Source: an uncultured Monoglobus sp. (GTDB taxonomy: Bacteria > Bacillota > Clostridia > Monoglobales > Monoglobaceae). From it: a stretch of DNA of 58,614 bases. The stretch's first letter is position 1. Each line of letters starts with the position of its first letter. The notes under the pieces were generated by a model that saw nothing but the letters and a program-made list of their open reading frames with translations, searched no databases and was not told the origin of the DNA. The stretch covers positions 1 through 58,614 of the forward strand of contig CANQKC010000017.1 of the NCBI GenBank assembly GCA_947624305.1, written 5' to 3'. This document shows positions 1-9,400 of the stretch, in pieces. The position numbers were made by a program, and so were the translations under genes.

Positions 1-2
1 TG

Positions 3-140
3 GTAGATGTGATCTACGGCGAAATGCTGTGCTGGGATATGTCCGGCGGGGCATACAGCTTTGAGGAACGAACAAAAGAATTTTGCAGTCTATTTTTACC
101 GGCTATGATGCAGCCTTATGTAAGCGAGAGCAATCATTAA
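3..140 (+). CDS. C-terminal end of a probable TetR-family regulator (partial, 5' end outside window)
   Basis: An open frame enters from the left edge and ends with TAA at 138-140, giving about 45 residues that begin VDVIYGEMLC and end in YVSESNH. The hydrophobic-helical composition and the motif FCSLFLPAMM resemble the C-terminal ligand/dimerisation helix of small TetR regulators. No DNA-binding part is visible because it lies outside the window. It sits 38 bp upstream of the aldo/keto reductase on the same strand, a common regulator-reductase arrangement. Family assignment is inference from a short tail; the reading frame itself is seen directly. Confidence 0.45.
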   Translation, partial: VDVIYGEMLCWDMSGGAYSFEERTKEFCSLFLPAMMQPYVSESNH

Positions 141-178
141 AATTGAAGGAGCGAAAAATAAAAAAGGAGGAACCAACA

Positions 179-1324
179 ATGAGTGAGATCAAGAAATTGG
201 GATTTGGGCTGATGCGCCTTCCCAAAAAAAGCAACAATGAAGCAGACATTGACATGGAACAGTTCAAGCAGATGGTAGATCTTTTCCTGGAGCGGGGATT
301 TACCTACTTTGATACGTCTTATGTGTATCATGACGGAGCTTCTGAAACAGCGATCAGGGAAGCCCTTGTCAAACGCCATCCGCGGGAGAGCTTCCTGCTG
401 GTGTCGAAATTTCCAACCTTCCAGATGCCTGCCGAGGACAAGGTTGAAGCCATTTTCCGGGAGCAGCTTGACAAATGCGGGGTGGAATATTTTGACTACT
501 ACCTGCTCCACAACCTGAACCGCTACATCTATGCCACGGAAGTCCGGGATGCCCATCTGTTTGACCACATGAAGCAGTGGAAGGAACAGGGCAAGATTCG
601 CCACATCGCATTCTCTTATCATGATGATGCTTCCCATCTGGATCAGATTTTGACCGAGCACCCGGAGGTGGACGCCGTTCAGATCGTTCTGAACTACTAC
701 GACTGGGAAGAGCCGTTTATCCAGTCGAAAAAGTGCTATGAGGTCATTCGCAAGCACGGCAAGCAGGTCATCGTCATGGAGCCGGTAAAGGGCGGCATGC
801 TGGCCAAAGTCCCGGCCGGCGCGGAAAATATCTTTCAAAATATTGACCCTGACGCCTCACCTGCCGGCTTTGCGATCCGCTTTGCCGCCTCGCAGGAAGG
901 TGTGCTTGTTGTCCTCTCCGGCATGAGCAATCTCGCCCAGGTGGAGGACAACACCGGCTATATGCAGGACTTCAAGCCCCTCACCGATGGAGAAAAACAG
1001 GCTCTGGCCGAAATGAAAGGAAAATACCGGGAGACCTGGAAGTACCGCTGCAGCGACTGGTCCGCCCCGGACGATAATGCCTACGGCGTTCCCGTGTCCG
1101 GCATCATCCGGGCGTATAACAGTATGTTGATCCAGCCCGACCCCACCTTCTGCGCGGAGCTGAACTACTACAAGAGCTTCCGCAGCGCCTATGACCGGGC
1201 ATTTGAAACGGGAGATTACACAGCGCAGACCGAGAAGATCGGCGGTGCGTTTGACGTCACGGCTGCTATGCGGGAAGCCGTCACATACCATACGAAAAAC
1301 AATTATCAGACCTATATGGATTGA
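179..1324 (+). CDS. Aldo/keto reductase
   Basis: A 381-residue cytosolic NAD(P)H-dependent oxidoreductase of the AKR superfamily, expected to reduce or oxidise a carbonyl/alcohol substrate that cannot be named. The catalytic tetrad is visible: D45 (FDTSY), Y50, K77 (LVSKFP) and H111 (YLLHNLN), on a TIM-barrel-like sequence opening with LGFGLMRLP. The start at 179 is chosen because AAAGGAGG lies just upstream; an in-frame ATG at 83 would overlap the preceding regulator and lacks a ribosome site. Many clostridial AKRs of this type end in a ferredoxin-like CxxCxxC segment; here the C-terminal part (about 300-381) has only isolated cysteines (CSD, FCAEL), so the iron-sulfur extension appears lost or replaced. 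Leucine codons are mostly CTG, more than in the genes that follow. Confidence 0.85.
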   Translation: MSEIKKLGFGLMRLPKKSNNEADIDMEQFKQMVDLFLERGFTYFDTSYVYHDGASETAIREALVKRHPRESFLLVSKFPTFQMPAEDKVEAIFREQLDKCGVEYFDYYLLHNLNRYIYATEVRDAHLFDHMKQWKEQGKIRHIAFSYHDDASHLDQILTEHPEVDAVQIVLNYYDWEEPFIQSKKCYEVIRKHGKQVIVMEPVKGGMLAKVPAGAENIFQNIDPDASPAGFAIRFAASQEGVLVVLSGMSNLAQVEDNTGYMQDFKPLTDGEKQALAEMKGKYRETWKYRCSDWSAPDDNAYGVPVSGIIRAYNSMLIQPDPTFCAELNYYKSFRSAYDRAFETGDYTAQTEKIGGAFDVTAAMREAVTYHTKNNYQTYMD

Positions 1325-1417
1325 TTATCTGCACACGTATAAGCGCGCCGCGTCGGGTGAGGAAATTTCGTTGATAATTCCGGTTGATTTTTTTCTAAAA
1401 AGTATTGATGGATATTA

Positions 1418-1446
1418 TTGATTTTTTGAAGCTGTTGTGCTATGAT
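1418..1446 (+). promoter_or_regulatory. Sigma-A-type promoter of the secreted metallopeptidase gene
   Basis: TTGATT at 1418-1423 and TATGAT at 1441-1446 are separated by 17 nt, in an AT-rich stretch 38 nt upstream of the start codon. No other gene lies between it and the metallopeptidase. Confidence 0.6.
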
Positions 1447-1483
1447 AAATATATAATTTCCATAAAGGCAAGAGGTGATCGGG

Positions 1484-4471
1484 ATGATTCAAAACGGCTT
1501 TCGCATAAAAAGTCAAATTTGCGCGGTGATAATACTTTGCCTGTTCTTGTCCGTATTGCCCGCAAACGCAAAGGCGGAGGAGACGGTCGGAGCTTATAAC
1601 GGATTTGCGGGTATCTATCAGAAAATCTGCATAAACAATAAAACGGTATGTCAAAAAGACGATAGGTTTATTTTGACGGACAGCCCGACCTCCGATTTGA
1701 GCGATTTATTCCTGCCGCGTTATATGGGCGACGACAGCTACGCGTTTGAAAACAAAAAAACCGAAAGACGCATAGCGAAGGCGGAGGAAAACGAAGCCTT
1801 GCCGGCAACGCTTTATAATATCCGCAAGTCGCTAACGGGAAGCCCGGACGATTTTGCGGGGCTTGACGACAATACACAGCATTGGATTTTGGAGCGAAAG
1901 GACAATACGGATATATATTATCTGAAAAGCCTTGATAACGAGCTTTACATGGGCGTATCGGAAAACGGCGAAGAATTGACCGCGGTGGACAAGGAACAAA
2001 AAGCGGAGATCACATTCGAGCCTGTTCCCGATGAAAGTCCGCTTTATCTGCTTTCCTTGCAGCCCGGATATGACACGCTGCCGGAAAATCAACGTACGCA
2101 GATAGAGCGCGTGTACGAGAGCGTCGCGGGAGACGTGTTTGAGACATGCAGCCCTTACGCGGACGGTGAAAAGAAGACGCCTCGCGCGGCGATCGACAAC
2201 TATTATTATGAAAAAATCAAGGATAAGAACATGAGCGAGGAGGAATTTCACAACAGTATTACCTGGAGATTTAACAATTCCGCCGGTTTTTCCTATGTGA
2301 CCTTGCAGCTTCTTTCCGGCTACAATGTGCGCATGGATCTTCCCGGAACCGAGGGCGCGTATTATAAGCTTTACCCCGAAAGAGAGCCTTTCGCCAACGA
2401 GGATAACGGAACAACGCGATATCCGTATATCCTCGAGGTCTATGATAAGGACGCCGCGGGCGGCGAGCGCGTGCAAACCATAAAAATATCCATTGAGGAC
2501 AGTATCGTCGGACGGAAAAACGCCTACACCTTCGGAGAGGTGCTGGCGCACATTCCCTATGAGCTCAGAAGTCATATTAAAGACGCCACATGTTACAAAA
2601 GCCCGACCCCCGGCAGTGGGGTATATCAATGCAGCGCAACGCATCTTAATATAATACTCGCGACTACATCGTCCGTCTATACCATGATAGAGAGCATAGC
2701 GCACGAGCTGGGGCACAGCATCGACTGCTGGTATTACTCCGACTACGGATATTCACGGTATTCGACGAGATCTGAATGGAAAAACGCCATGGCATCCGAT
2801 TGTTATTCGGTCTCCGACTATTCCCATACGAGCAGCCTGGAGGACTTTGCCGAATTTTGCCGTTTTTATTTTACCGGCTATACCAAGCAGGACTGGCGGC
2901 GGGCGCTTATGATCCTTTGCCCCGAGCGCAGCAAGGCGTTCAAACGCATACGAATGAAGGTTATGGACGGCTATTCACTTTGGGACGACGGCCCGGAAAA
3001 GGAGCTGACTGTATCCTTTGATTATAATGATGACGGAGCTACGCCGCCAAGCAGAAAAACGGCGGAACAGTATTCGCGCTACGGCGAAATTATGCCTGCC
3101 GAACCGACCCGGTCGGAGCGGGTATTTTTAGGTTGGTACACCCGGGCTGACGGAGGCGAAAAAGTCACCGCGGAACAGCGGATAATAGACGGCGAGGATC
3201 ACACCGTGTACGCCCATTGGAGCGATCTGCCCGGTAAGGAGATAACCATTCATTTTGATCCTGACAACGGCGAAGATGAAATTGTGGTAAAGGCGCGGAA
3301 AAACACGCGTATCTCGCAGGAGATCCCCGACCCCGTCCTCAGCGGGTTCAGCTTTTTTGGCTGGTGCACAACGAAGGGCTTCAGCGAGCGCTTCGACCCG
3401 CGCAGCGATCTGGTGCTTTTTGATGACGACGAAGTATACCTAAAGGCCCAGTGGGATCCGCTTCCGTATACAACGCCAACGGCAGAACCAACTGCGACAC
3501 CGACACCAACGCCGACGGCAATACCTACATCAACGCCGACCGCGACGCCAACACCGACGACAATGCCTACGGCAGCACCGACGACAGCACCCGAACCGCC
3601 AAGTCCGGCTCCTACGGCTACGCCCACGGCGACACCTACGGTAACTCCCACGGCAACGCCTACCGCCACACCGACGATGACACCAACGCCAACGGTAGAA
3701 CCAACTGCCACACCCACGGCAACGCCTACCGCAACACCTACAGTAACGCCAACAGCTACGCCCACGGCGACACCAACTGCGACGGCAACTGTAGAACCAA
3801 CTGCGGCGCCGACAATAGTACCTACGGCAACGCCCGAACAGCCTACTCCGACGCCAACGGCAACACCGACACCAACCGCAATGCCAACGGCAGCACCTAC
3901 GGCAACGCCTACCGTGACACCAACTGCAACGCCAACGACGGCACCAACACCAACGGTAGAACCAACTGTGACCCCAACGACAGAACCAACACCTACGGTG
4001 ACACCAACTGCAACGCCAACGTCAGGACCGACGCCAACGGCAGAACCAACTGCAACGCCAACGGCAGCACCGACGCCAACAGTAGAACCAACTGCGACGC
4101 CGACAACAGAACCAACTGCAACACCTACATCAACACCGACTCCGACAGCTACGGCAACGCCCGAACCGAACGAAATCACCGTAGATAAAGAAATCACTAT
4201 GGAAAAAATACCCGCGTCAAACGGTTCTCCGGCAAAGGCGAAAGCGTCAATTCATATGTATGTTCCCGACGGAAACGAGCGGGAAGCGGTATTCATCTTA
4301 GCGGTATACAAAGACGACGTATTACAGAGCGTGAAATTTATAAACGAAACGGTAACGGGAGATAAACAGTTTGAAGCCGAGATCGAAGCCGAAAACGGCG
4401 CGACCGTTAAGGCGATGCTGTGGGACGGCAAGCAAAGACCGCTTGTCCGTGCATGCAGTCTGGAATTTTAA
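1484..4471 (+). CDS. Secreted zinc metallopeptidase (HELGH) with InlB-type repeats and Thr-Pro linker
   Basis: A 995-residue exported protein. The ATG at 1484 is preferred over the GTG at 1475 because AAGAGGTG sits 6 nt before it, and it gives a clean signal peptide ending near ANAKA. Residues 35-185 include a beta-rich, lectin-like region ([20 protein letters not shown]). Residues 330-480 carry HELGH (H407, E408, H411) followed by LEDFAEF (E453/E457), the pattern of anthrax-lethal-factor-like gluzincins, so a zinc protease is likely. Two InlB/Listeria-Bacteroides repeats follow (507-579 and 587-657, each with GW and ending in AHW/AQW). A Thr-Pro-Ala linker spans about 663-894, and residues 897-995 form a beta-rich terminal domain shared with three other exported proteins of this window. 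Substrate unknown; mucin, plant glycoprotein or host-protein cleavage are all possible. Confidence 0.8.
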   Translation: MIQNGFRIKSQICAVIILCLFLSVLPANAKAEETVGAYNGFAGIYQKICINNKTVCQKDDRFILTDSPTSDLSDLFLPRYMGDDSYAFENKKTERRIAKAEENEALPATLYNIRKSLTGSPDDFAGLDDNTQHWILERKDNTDIYYLKSLDNELYMGVSENGEELTAVDKEQKAEITFEPVPDESPLYLLSLQPGYDTLPENQRTQIERVYESVAGDVFETCSPYADGEKKTPRAAIDNYYYEKIKDKNMSEEEFHNSITWRFNNSAGFSYVTLQLLSGYNVRMDLPGTEGAYYKLYPEREPFANEDNGTTRYPYILEVYDKDAAGGERVQTIKISIEDSIVGRKNAYTFGEVLAHIPYELRSHIKDATCYKSPTPGSGVYQCSATHLNIILATTSSVYTMIESIAHELGHSIDCWYYSDYGYSRYSTRSEWKNAMASDCYSVSDYSHTSSLEDFAEFCRFYFTGYTKQDWRRALMILCPERSKAFKRIRMKVMDGYSLWDDGPEKELTVSFDYNDDGATPPSRKTAEQYSRYGEIMPAEPTRSERVFLGWYTRADGGEKVTAEQRIIDGEDHTVYAHWSDLPGKEITIHFDPDNGEDEIVVKARKNTRISQEIPDPVLSGFSFFGWCTTKGFSERFDPRSDLVLFDDDEVYLKAQWDPLPYTTPTAEPTATPTPTPTAIPTSTPTATPTPTTMPTAAPTTAPEPPSPAPTATPTATPTVTPTATPTATPTMTPTPTVEPTATPTATPTATPTVTPTATPTATPTATATVEPTAAPTIVPTATPEQPTPTPTATPTPTAMPTAAPTATPTVTPTATPTTAPTPTVEPTVTPTTEPTPTVTPTATPTSGPTPTAEPTATPTAAPTPTVEPTATPTTEPTATPTSTPTPTATATPEPNEITVDKEITMEKIPASNGSPAKAKASIHMYVPDGNEREAVFILAVYKDDVLQSVKFINETVTGDKQFEAEIEAENGATVKAMLWDGKQRPLVRACSLEF
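3466..4170 (+). repeat. Low-complexity tandem repeat encoding a Thr-Pro linker
   Basis: About 700 bp of degenerate 12-nt units (ACN CCN ACN GCN) encode PTATPT-type repeats within the metallopeptidase gene. The third codon base varies strongly while the peptide is kept, which indicates selection on the peptide rather than recent slippage alone. Confidence 0.85.
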
Positions 4472-4510
4472 AAAGATATAATAAATAAAATATTTAAGGA
4501 GGAAAACAAA

Positions 4511-4873
4511 ATGGCATGTTTTTTAGTACCCACAACCGAAGCGATCGTAACGACGATCGTAAAAAAGAGCGCCGACAAATCGGCTGACAAGAAAAAGATT
4601 GAGATAAAAAATCCGTTCCTTAAAAGACTTAACTGGCTTAACAATATGCTTTGGGGCGGCAGCGCTCTCCTTGCGTTTGAGCACGTCTGGCACGGTGAGA
4701 TCGTGCCGTGGGCGCCGTTTTTGACAAACGGAGTATCAGCTGTTCAGGAAATGGCGACAGCCGGAGTTGCTATGGCCGCGGCGGTTACCGCGGTATGGGC
4801 CGGAATTGTCGCCGTGACAAACTCAATAGCAAAACGCCCGATAAGCGGAGAATTGCAGGTACAGACGAAATGA
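4511..4873 (+). CDS. Small membrane protein, unknown function
   Basis: A 120-residue protein with a good ribosome site (TAAGGAGG, 8 nt before the ATG). Residues 1-16 (MACFLVPTTEAIVTT) form a short hydrophobic start; residues 17-36 are very lysine-rich (KKSADKSADKKKIEIK); two hydrophobic stretches follow (about 46-62 with MLWGGSALLAFEHVW, and 77-103, Ala/Val rich). It begins only 39 bp after the metallopeptidase stop and its stop overlaps the next start (ATGA), so it is probably co-expressed with both. I do not recognise a functional family. The conserved-looking opening suggests a real, conserved clostridial gene. Confidence 0.7.
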   Translation: MACFLVPTTEAIVTTIVKKSADKSADKKKIEIKNPFLKRLNWLNNMLWGGSALLAFEHVWHGEIVPWAPFLTNGVSAVQEMATAGVAMAAAVTAVWAGIVAVTNSIAKRPISGELQVQTK

Positions 4874-5184
4874 CGCTTTTAATAACGGTTTTCGCGGCTG
4901 TGGTGGTGACAGTCATTTGGTACAACACCACGAGCGACATGAAGCTCGGCTTTCTCGCGCTGATGTATTGGGGCGCGGCGCTTATGTGGCTCGTTGACGC
5001 GGTCGCGGAGTACATTGAGATCGGCGCTGAGTATTTCACTCCCGCGCCGACCGATATGTTAAACGACGCGTATCTCGGGCTTTCGGTCGCGGCGCTCGGG
5101 CTTGTTATATGGCTTATCGCCCTGCTCATAAAAGACCCAAAAGGAAAAATCAGAGCATTGTTAAAATCAAATTCCAAACAATGA
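4870..5184 (+). CDS. Small multi-spanning membrane protein, unknown function
   Basis: A 104-residue protein starting inside the stop of the previous gene (ATGA, 4-nt overlap), a signature of translational coupling. It has three hydrophobic segments (about 3-18, 27-44 and 68-88) and a basic C-terminus (KDPKGKIRALLKSNSKQ), predicting a small integral membrane protein with a cytoplasmic tail. Together with the preceding gene it looks like a two-subunit membrane unit. No catalytic motif is visible and I assign no function. Confidence 0.7.
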   Translation: MTLLITVFAAVVVTVIWYNTTSDMKLGFLALMYWGAALMWLVDAVAEYIEIGAEYFTPAPTDMLNDAYLGLSVAALGLVIWLIALLIKDPKGKIRALLKSNSKQ

Positions 5185-5310
5185 TGACGGTAATTCAAGA
5201 TAAGCGCCTCGGCGCATTCGGCAAATTTCCGCGAGTATTATCGGGGCCGCACCGCTGCTTTATATGCACGGCGCGATCCCGATCGCTTTTGTTTTACCAA
5301 ATCGGCAGTT

Positions 5311-6192
5311 TTACTTCCTCATTTTTTGCGGAAGCTGCACGATAATAATCGCGGCGAACATGAGTATGCAGCCAAACGCTTCTCTAAGCGTAAGCGTTTC
5401 GTTAAGAACCGCCCAGCCTGCAAGCGCGGCGAAAACCGATTCGAGGCTCATTATGATCGAAGCGATTGTCGGTTCGGCGTATTGCTGGCCGACTATCTGC
5501 AGCGTGTATGCCACGCCGCAGCTCATAATGCCCGAATACAAAATCGGCACTGCGCACGCGCGCACAAGCTCCCAATCGGGATGCTCAAACAGGAACATAA
5601 GTATTATATTGATCGTGCCGCAAACAAAAAATTGCAGGCACGCAAGTTTTACGCAGTCAACCTCGCCCGAAAAGCGGTCGATCGCCATAATGTGAAACGC
5701 GAAAATAAACGCGCACGCAAGCGTTATAACGTCGCCCTTGTTAACCGTAATATCCGTTCCGCCGATCGACAGCATATACATTCCAACTACGGCAAGAACA
5801 ACGCCGACTGCTGTCGCGGCGCGTATTTTTTTACCCATGAAAAGCCCGATGACCGGCACAAAAATCATATACATTGCCGTTATAAATCCGCTTTTGCCGG
5901 ATGTCGTGTATACCATTCCCCATGTCTGAAGCGTGCCGGCCGCGCACAGCAGCGCACCGCAAACAATGCCGCCAACAAGGAGCTTTTTCCCGTCGGACGG
6001 TCTGCTTTTGCCTGTTTTGCCGCGCACAAAAATAAACGGCACCAAAATGAACGCGCCGAGTATTGTGCGGATACCGTTAAAGGTGTTCGGCTTTATGTAT
6101 TCCATTCCGACGCGCTGCGATACGAACGATACGCCCCATATCACAGCGGTCAGCATAAGTATAATATTGCCCTTTAACACAGTTTTTTTCAT
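5311..6192 (-). CDS. EamA-family (drug/metabolite) transporter
   Basis: A 293-residue integral membrane protein with about ten hydrophobic helices in two repeated halves, typical of the drug/metabolite transporter superfamily (EamA domains). Recognisable features are the N-terminal LTAVIWGVSFVSQRVGMEY and the second-half motif MSLESVFAALAGWAVLNE, characteristic of EamA helix 9-10 regions. It would export or import a small metabolite; the substrate cannot be predicted. The start is supported by AAAGGAG spaced 8 nt from the ATG and a strong promoter just upstream. It is transcribed convergently with the small membrane-protein pair. Confidence 0.88.
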   Translation of the reverse strand: MKKTVLKGNIILMLTAVIWGVSFVSQRVGMEYIKPNTFNGIRTILGAFILVPFIFVRGKTGKSRPSDGKKLLVGGIVCGALLCAAGTLQTWGMVYTTSGKSGFITAMYMIFVPVIGLFMGKKIRAATAVGVVLAVVGMYMLSIGGTDITVNKGDVITLACAFIFAFHIMAIDRFSGEVDCVKLACLQFFVCGTINIILMFLFEHPDWELVRACAVPILYSGIMSCGVAYTLQIVGQQYAEPTIASIIMSLESVFAALAGWAVLNETLTLREAFGCILMFAAIIIVQLPQKMRK

Positions 6193-6234
6193 ACAGCCGC
6201 TCCTTTTGCACTAAGTTTGCTTTATCTTTTTACT

Positions 6235-6262
6235 ATTATACCAATGTTATGAGTTTTGTCAA
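6235..6262 (-). promoter_or_regulatory. Strong sigma-A promoter of the EamA transporter
   Basis: On the minus strand a consensus TTGACA (6257-6262) and a consensus TATAAT (6235-6240) are separated by 16 nt, about 40 nt upstream of the start codon at 6192. Confidence 0.8.
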
Positions 6263-6330
6263 CTACCTTGGCACTGACGATTTGACCTTCCGCTCGCACG
6301 GGCTCCGTTGCTGAATTAAAGCAAAAGATG

Positions 6331-6339
6331 TGTTATAAT
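6331..6339 (+). promoter_or_regulatory. Orphan extended -10 promoter candidate
   Basis: TGTTATAAT (an extended TGn-TATAAT element) lies on the plus strand with a weak TTGCTG 17 nt before the TG. It points at the hairpin at 6379-6404 and no gene follows on this strand, so if active it would make an RNA of only about 60 nt. Confidence 0.35.
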
Positions 6340-6378
6340 ATGCAGTATTTAAAAATCTGTAATAATTCAAAACAGCGG

Positions 6379-6404
6379 AAAGGCGGGGTGTTGGCCCCGC
6401 CTTT
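6379..6404. terminator. Bidirectional hairpin terminator downstream of pectate lyase 1
   Basis: A perfect 10-bp stem AAAGGCGGGG / CCCCGCCTTT with loop TGTTGG lies 68 nt past the pectate lyase stop. The A and T ends of the arms give a short T-run in both directions. Confidence 0.65.
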
Positions 6405-6471
6405 CTCTTGGGAAGAAATCTATTAATAATTATTAAAATTATTAAACGTTTTTTTGGCGCACTCGCCGATT

Positions 6472-9400
6472 TTAGTTTCCGGGAGTGAACTTAAAGCCGT
6501 AGAAACCGATATTATTCTCCGGGCAGCCGATCAAAACTGGTGTGCCCGCCGCAACCTTCACAGACGCGGATTTTCCTTTGTCCGCGGAAGGCTCGGATAA
6601 GATAGGCGTATCGGTTCCGCCTTGATATACCGTCAAGGTTCTCACGCTCTCCGCAATGTTCTTGGGCGAACCGTGAACAAAATAGATTGTCAGCAGTCCG
6701 GCGGACGGAGGCGTAAACTTAAACAATGTGTTCTCATCATCGAATACCGACTTGCCGCCAAGCTTAATTCTGCCGGCAAAAGTAATTCCGTCGATCTCGG
6801 CACCCTTATCATATTCTGATTTTGTACCTGCGATAAACGTTAAACCGTTGCCCAAATCGACCGTTCCGGTTATTGTTCCGGTGCCGCTGATGTTGTTCCA
6901 AAGTATCTCCTGTCCGGGATTTGCCGGGGGATTTGTGGGTTCAGTCGGTTTCTCTGTCGGCTGAGCCGGCTCCTGCGTGGGATCCGGAGGCACGATGCTT
7001 GTCGTAGCGACATACTTTTCGCACAAAGGCTTCATTCCGTCAACGCTGTCCCAGATATAAATCCAATATTTGTCGCCCGTTTTCGGCGTAAATCCGTCAA
7101 TTTTATAGGTTCCCGCGCCGCTTACCTTCGGTCCCTGCTTAAACTCTGTCAGAGCCTCGGCATCGTCATACTTTGCCGCAAGCAGAACTCCTTCGGGAGC
7201 GGGAGCCGCGCCGCTGTATGCTACGGTCACGTCAAGTCCGCTGCCGCTTACCTCTGTGCCTGTTATTGAATAATCATAGTTCGCGGGCGGAGCTGTGGGC
7301 GCCGGCGGATTTGTGGGATTAACCGGCGGATTTGTGGGAACAGGCTTGTCGCTTGTGTAAGCTATGCCGTAGTAGCTTGTATTCTGATCCGCTGAGATCG
7401 TTACCGTCTGATTTGCGACAACTTCCATAGTGAGAACCTCAAAAGGCTTGGTCGCGGATGACGCCACGGATATCTTTTCGGACTTTGAACCCTGAGCTAT
7501 CGTTATATTATCGGGATCGGTGCTTGTTGAGCTTCCGTGCTTCGCGTAAACCTTTACGGTTCCGTCAACAACCGGAATAAAGCTGAACGAGCCGCCGTTT
7601 GATTTGATCTGCCATGTTCCCTTGAAGCCGTCGGCAAACTCGGCGCTGCTCGACTGATACTGATCCTCGGTGGTCTTGCCTGTTGTGTGCTTGAGTCCGC
7701 CAAAGTTTTCGGGTGTGATCGAGTCGCTCTTTAAGCTGTAGCGCTGATTTCCCTTGCTGTCTTTGCCGCCCGCGGGGAAGTATTTGGTGTCGGGATGCGA
7801 AGCGTCGCCTTCCGTTACCGTGAACGGAGCCTGGCCGAAGTCCCAAGTAGTGGGATTAGCCATTACGGGAGCCTGAGTGGGCGCCGCTGTGGGTGCGGGC
7901 GCGGCAGTCTCGCCGGGCTTCAAAGTGGGGCCGGCTGTCGGGATAGGCTGCGTTGTGGGGCCGGGATCAACAGCCGAACCGTCAGTCGCAGGATATGACG
8001 CCGGTGTGGTATAGCTGTACTTAAGAGTCGTCTTGTAGTTCTTCAGTCTGTTTCCAAGCTCCGGAATACGGTCATAATCCGAGTCCTCTACGGCGTCGTT
8101 GAAATCATACTTGAAATCGCCGCCCTGAACTCTGCCGGCGTATGTCTGTACTTTTGCGACAACCGCGTTTACGGGATCTGCCTCATACTTATACATACTT
8201 GAAGCTGTGTCAAAGTTGCTGTAGGTGTTGCCGCCCTGCTTGCTCGTGTATGTCTTGGGTACCTGTTCCGACTTATTCGTTACTTCATAGGCGTCGATAG
8301 TGCCGTCCGACTCGGGATTGTTCTGCGTGAAGTATGTCTGAGACTGAGAGCCTCTCTGAATATCGTTGTCAAAAGCCTTGATCATTCCGCCGTCCTCGCC
8401 CGAGAATGTTCCCTCGTTCGAGCCGTGAACGTCGCTGGCCTGCATTGAGATCAGCATGGGGTACTTAACGTTTCTGAACACGTTTTTCTCAACGAACGCA
8501 CTGCTGCCGGTGCAGGCTCCCACGCCGTACTTGGAGTTGCCGTCGTAGTAGTTATTGTAAATATGCACCTGATCGCCTCTTATTCTGGGATGACGTGAAT
8601 CTGAATGGTCAAACCAGTTGTGGTGATAGGTCATATGATAACCCTTATTCGAGTCTACTTTCATACCGCAGAGGGACGATTTTCCGCTGTCCCAGAAATG
8701 GTTGTATGAGAATGTGCAGTAGTCGGAACCCGACTTAACGTCCAGAGAACCGTCGCCCTTCTTCTGGTCGCCGCCTCTGTCCTGACCGTAGAATATATCG
8801 CAGTTGTGTATCCAGCAGTTGTAGTTTTCGGTGTCGAGAGAAATACCGTCGTCATAGAACTCCATAACGGCCAGATTTCTAACCTCAACGTTCTCGGCCG
8901 ATCTCAGAAGGAACGACCAATGGAACGTTGTCGCGTCGTCGCCCACGCCCTCGAACGTGATGTTCTTGCAGGCCTTGAGCTGAACATAGCCCGCGCTGTT
9001 CTTGCCCTCAGGGCTCTCGACCTGGCCAATCATGCGGATAGCCAGAGGCGTGTCCTCGGCGCCGTTCTTCTCGCGCAGAGCCAGTATGTTTACAAGGCCC
9101 TTAGCTGTTGTCGGTTTGCCTTTGATATCAACCGTGAACTCGACCGTGTCCTTGTTTTTATCGTCTATGTAAAGGATCTGAGCGTCGTCTTTGAGGGTTC
9201 CATCCATCTTGTACGCGCCTATGCCTTCGGCATGATAATGCGACTCGTAGCCGGATTCGGGGTTGGGATCAAACGCGAAGCCTTCTCTTGTGTGAGCCGC
9301 AACGTCAAGTTCTTTTGTCTCGGCGCCCGCTTCTTCCTTTCCGTTTACAACGGGAACGACCTTCATCTGATACTTGCCCGCCTTAAGTCCGAGAGCATCG

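Noticed and set aside
1832..2716. 294-residue antisense frame over the metallopeptidase
   Set aside because: Shadow of the sense gene; composition rich in Arg/Val without motifs or start signal.
3250..4197. Long antisense frame rich in Val-Gly-Ala over the Thr-Pro linker
   Set aside because: It is the complementary reading of the 12-nt repeat (VGVAVG), with no ribosome site; similar antisense frames occur at 11315-12028, 12476-12832 and 48832-49602.
5201..5235. Terminator hairpin GCGCC-TC-GGCGC after the small membrane genes
   Set aside because: Only five base pairs and no T-run.
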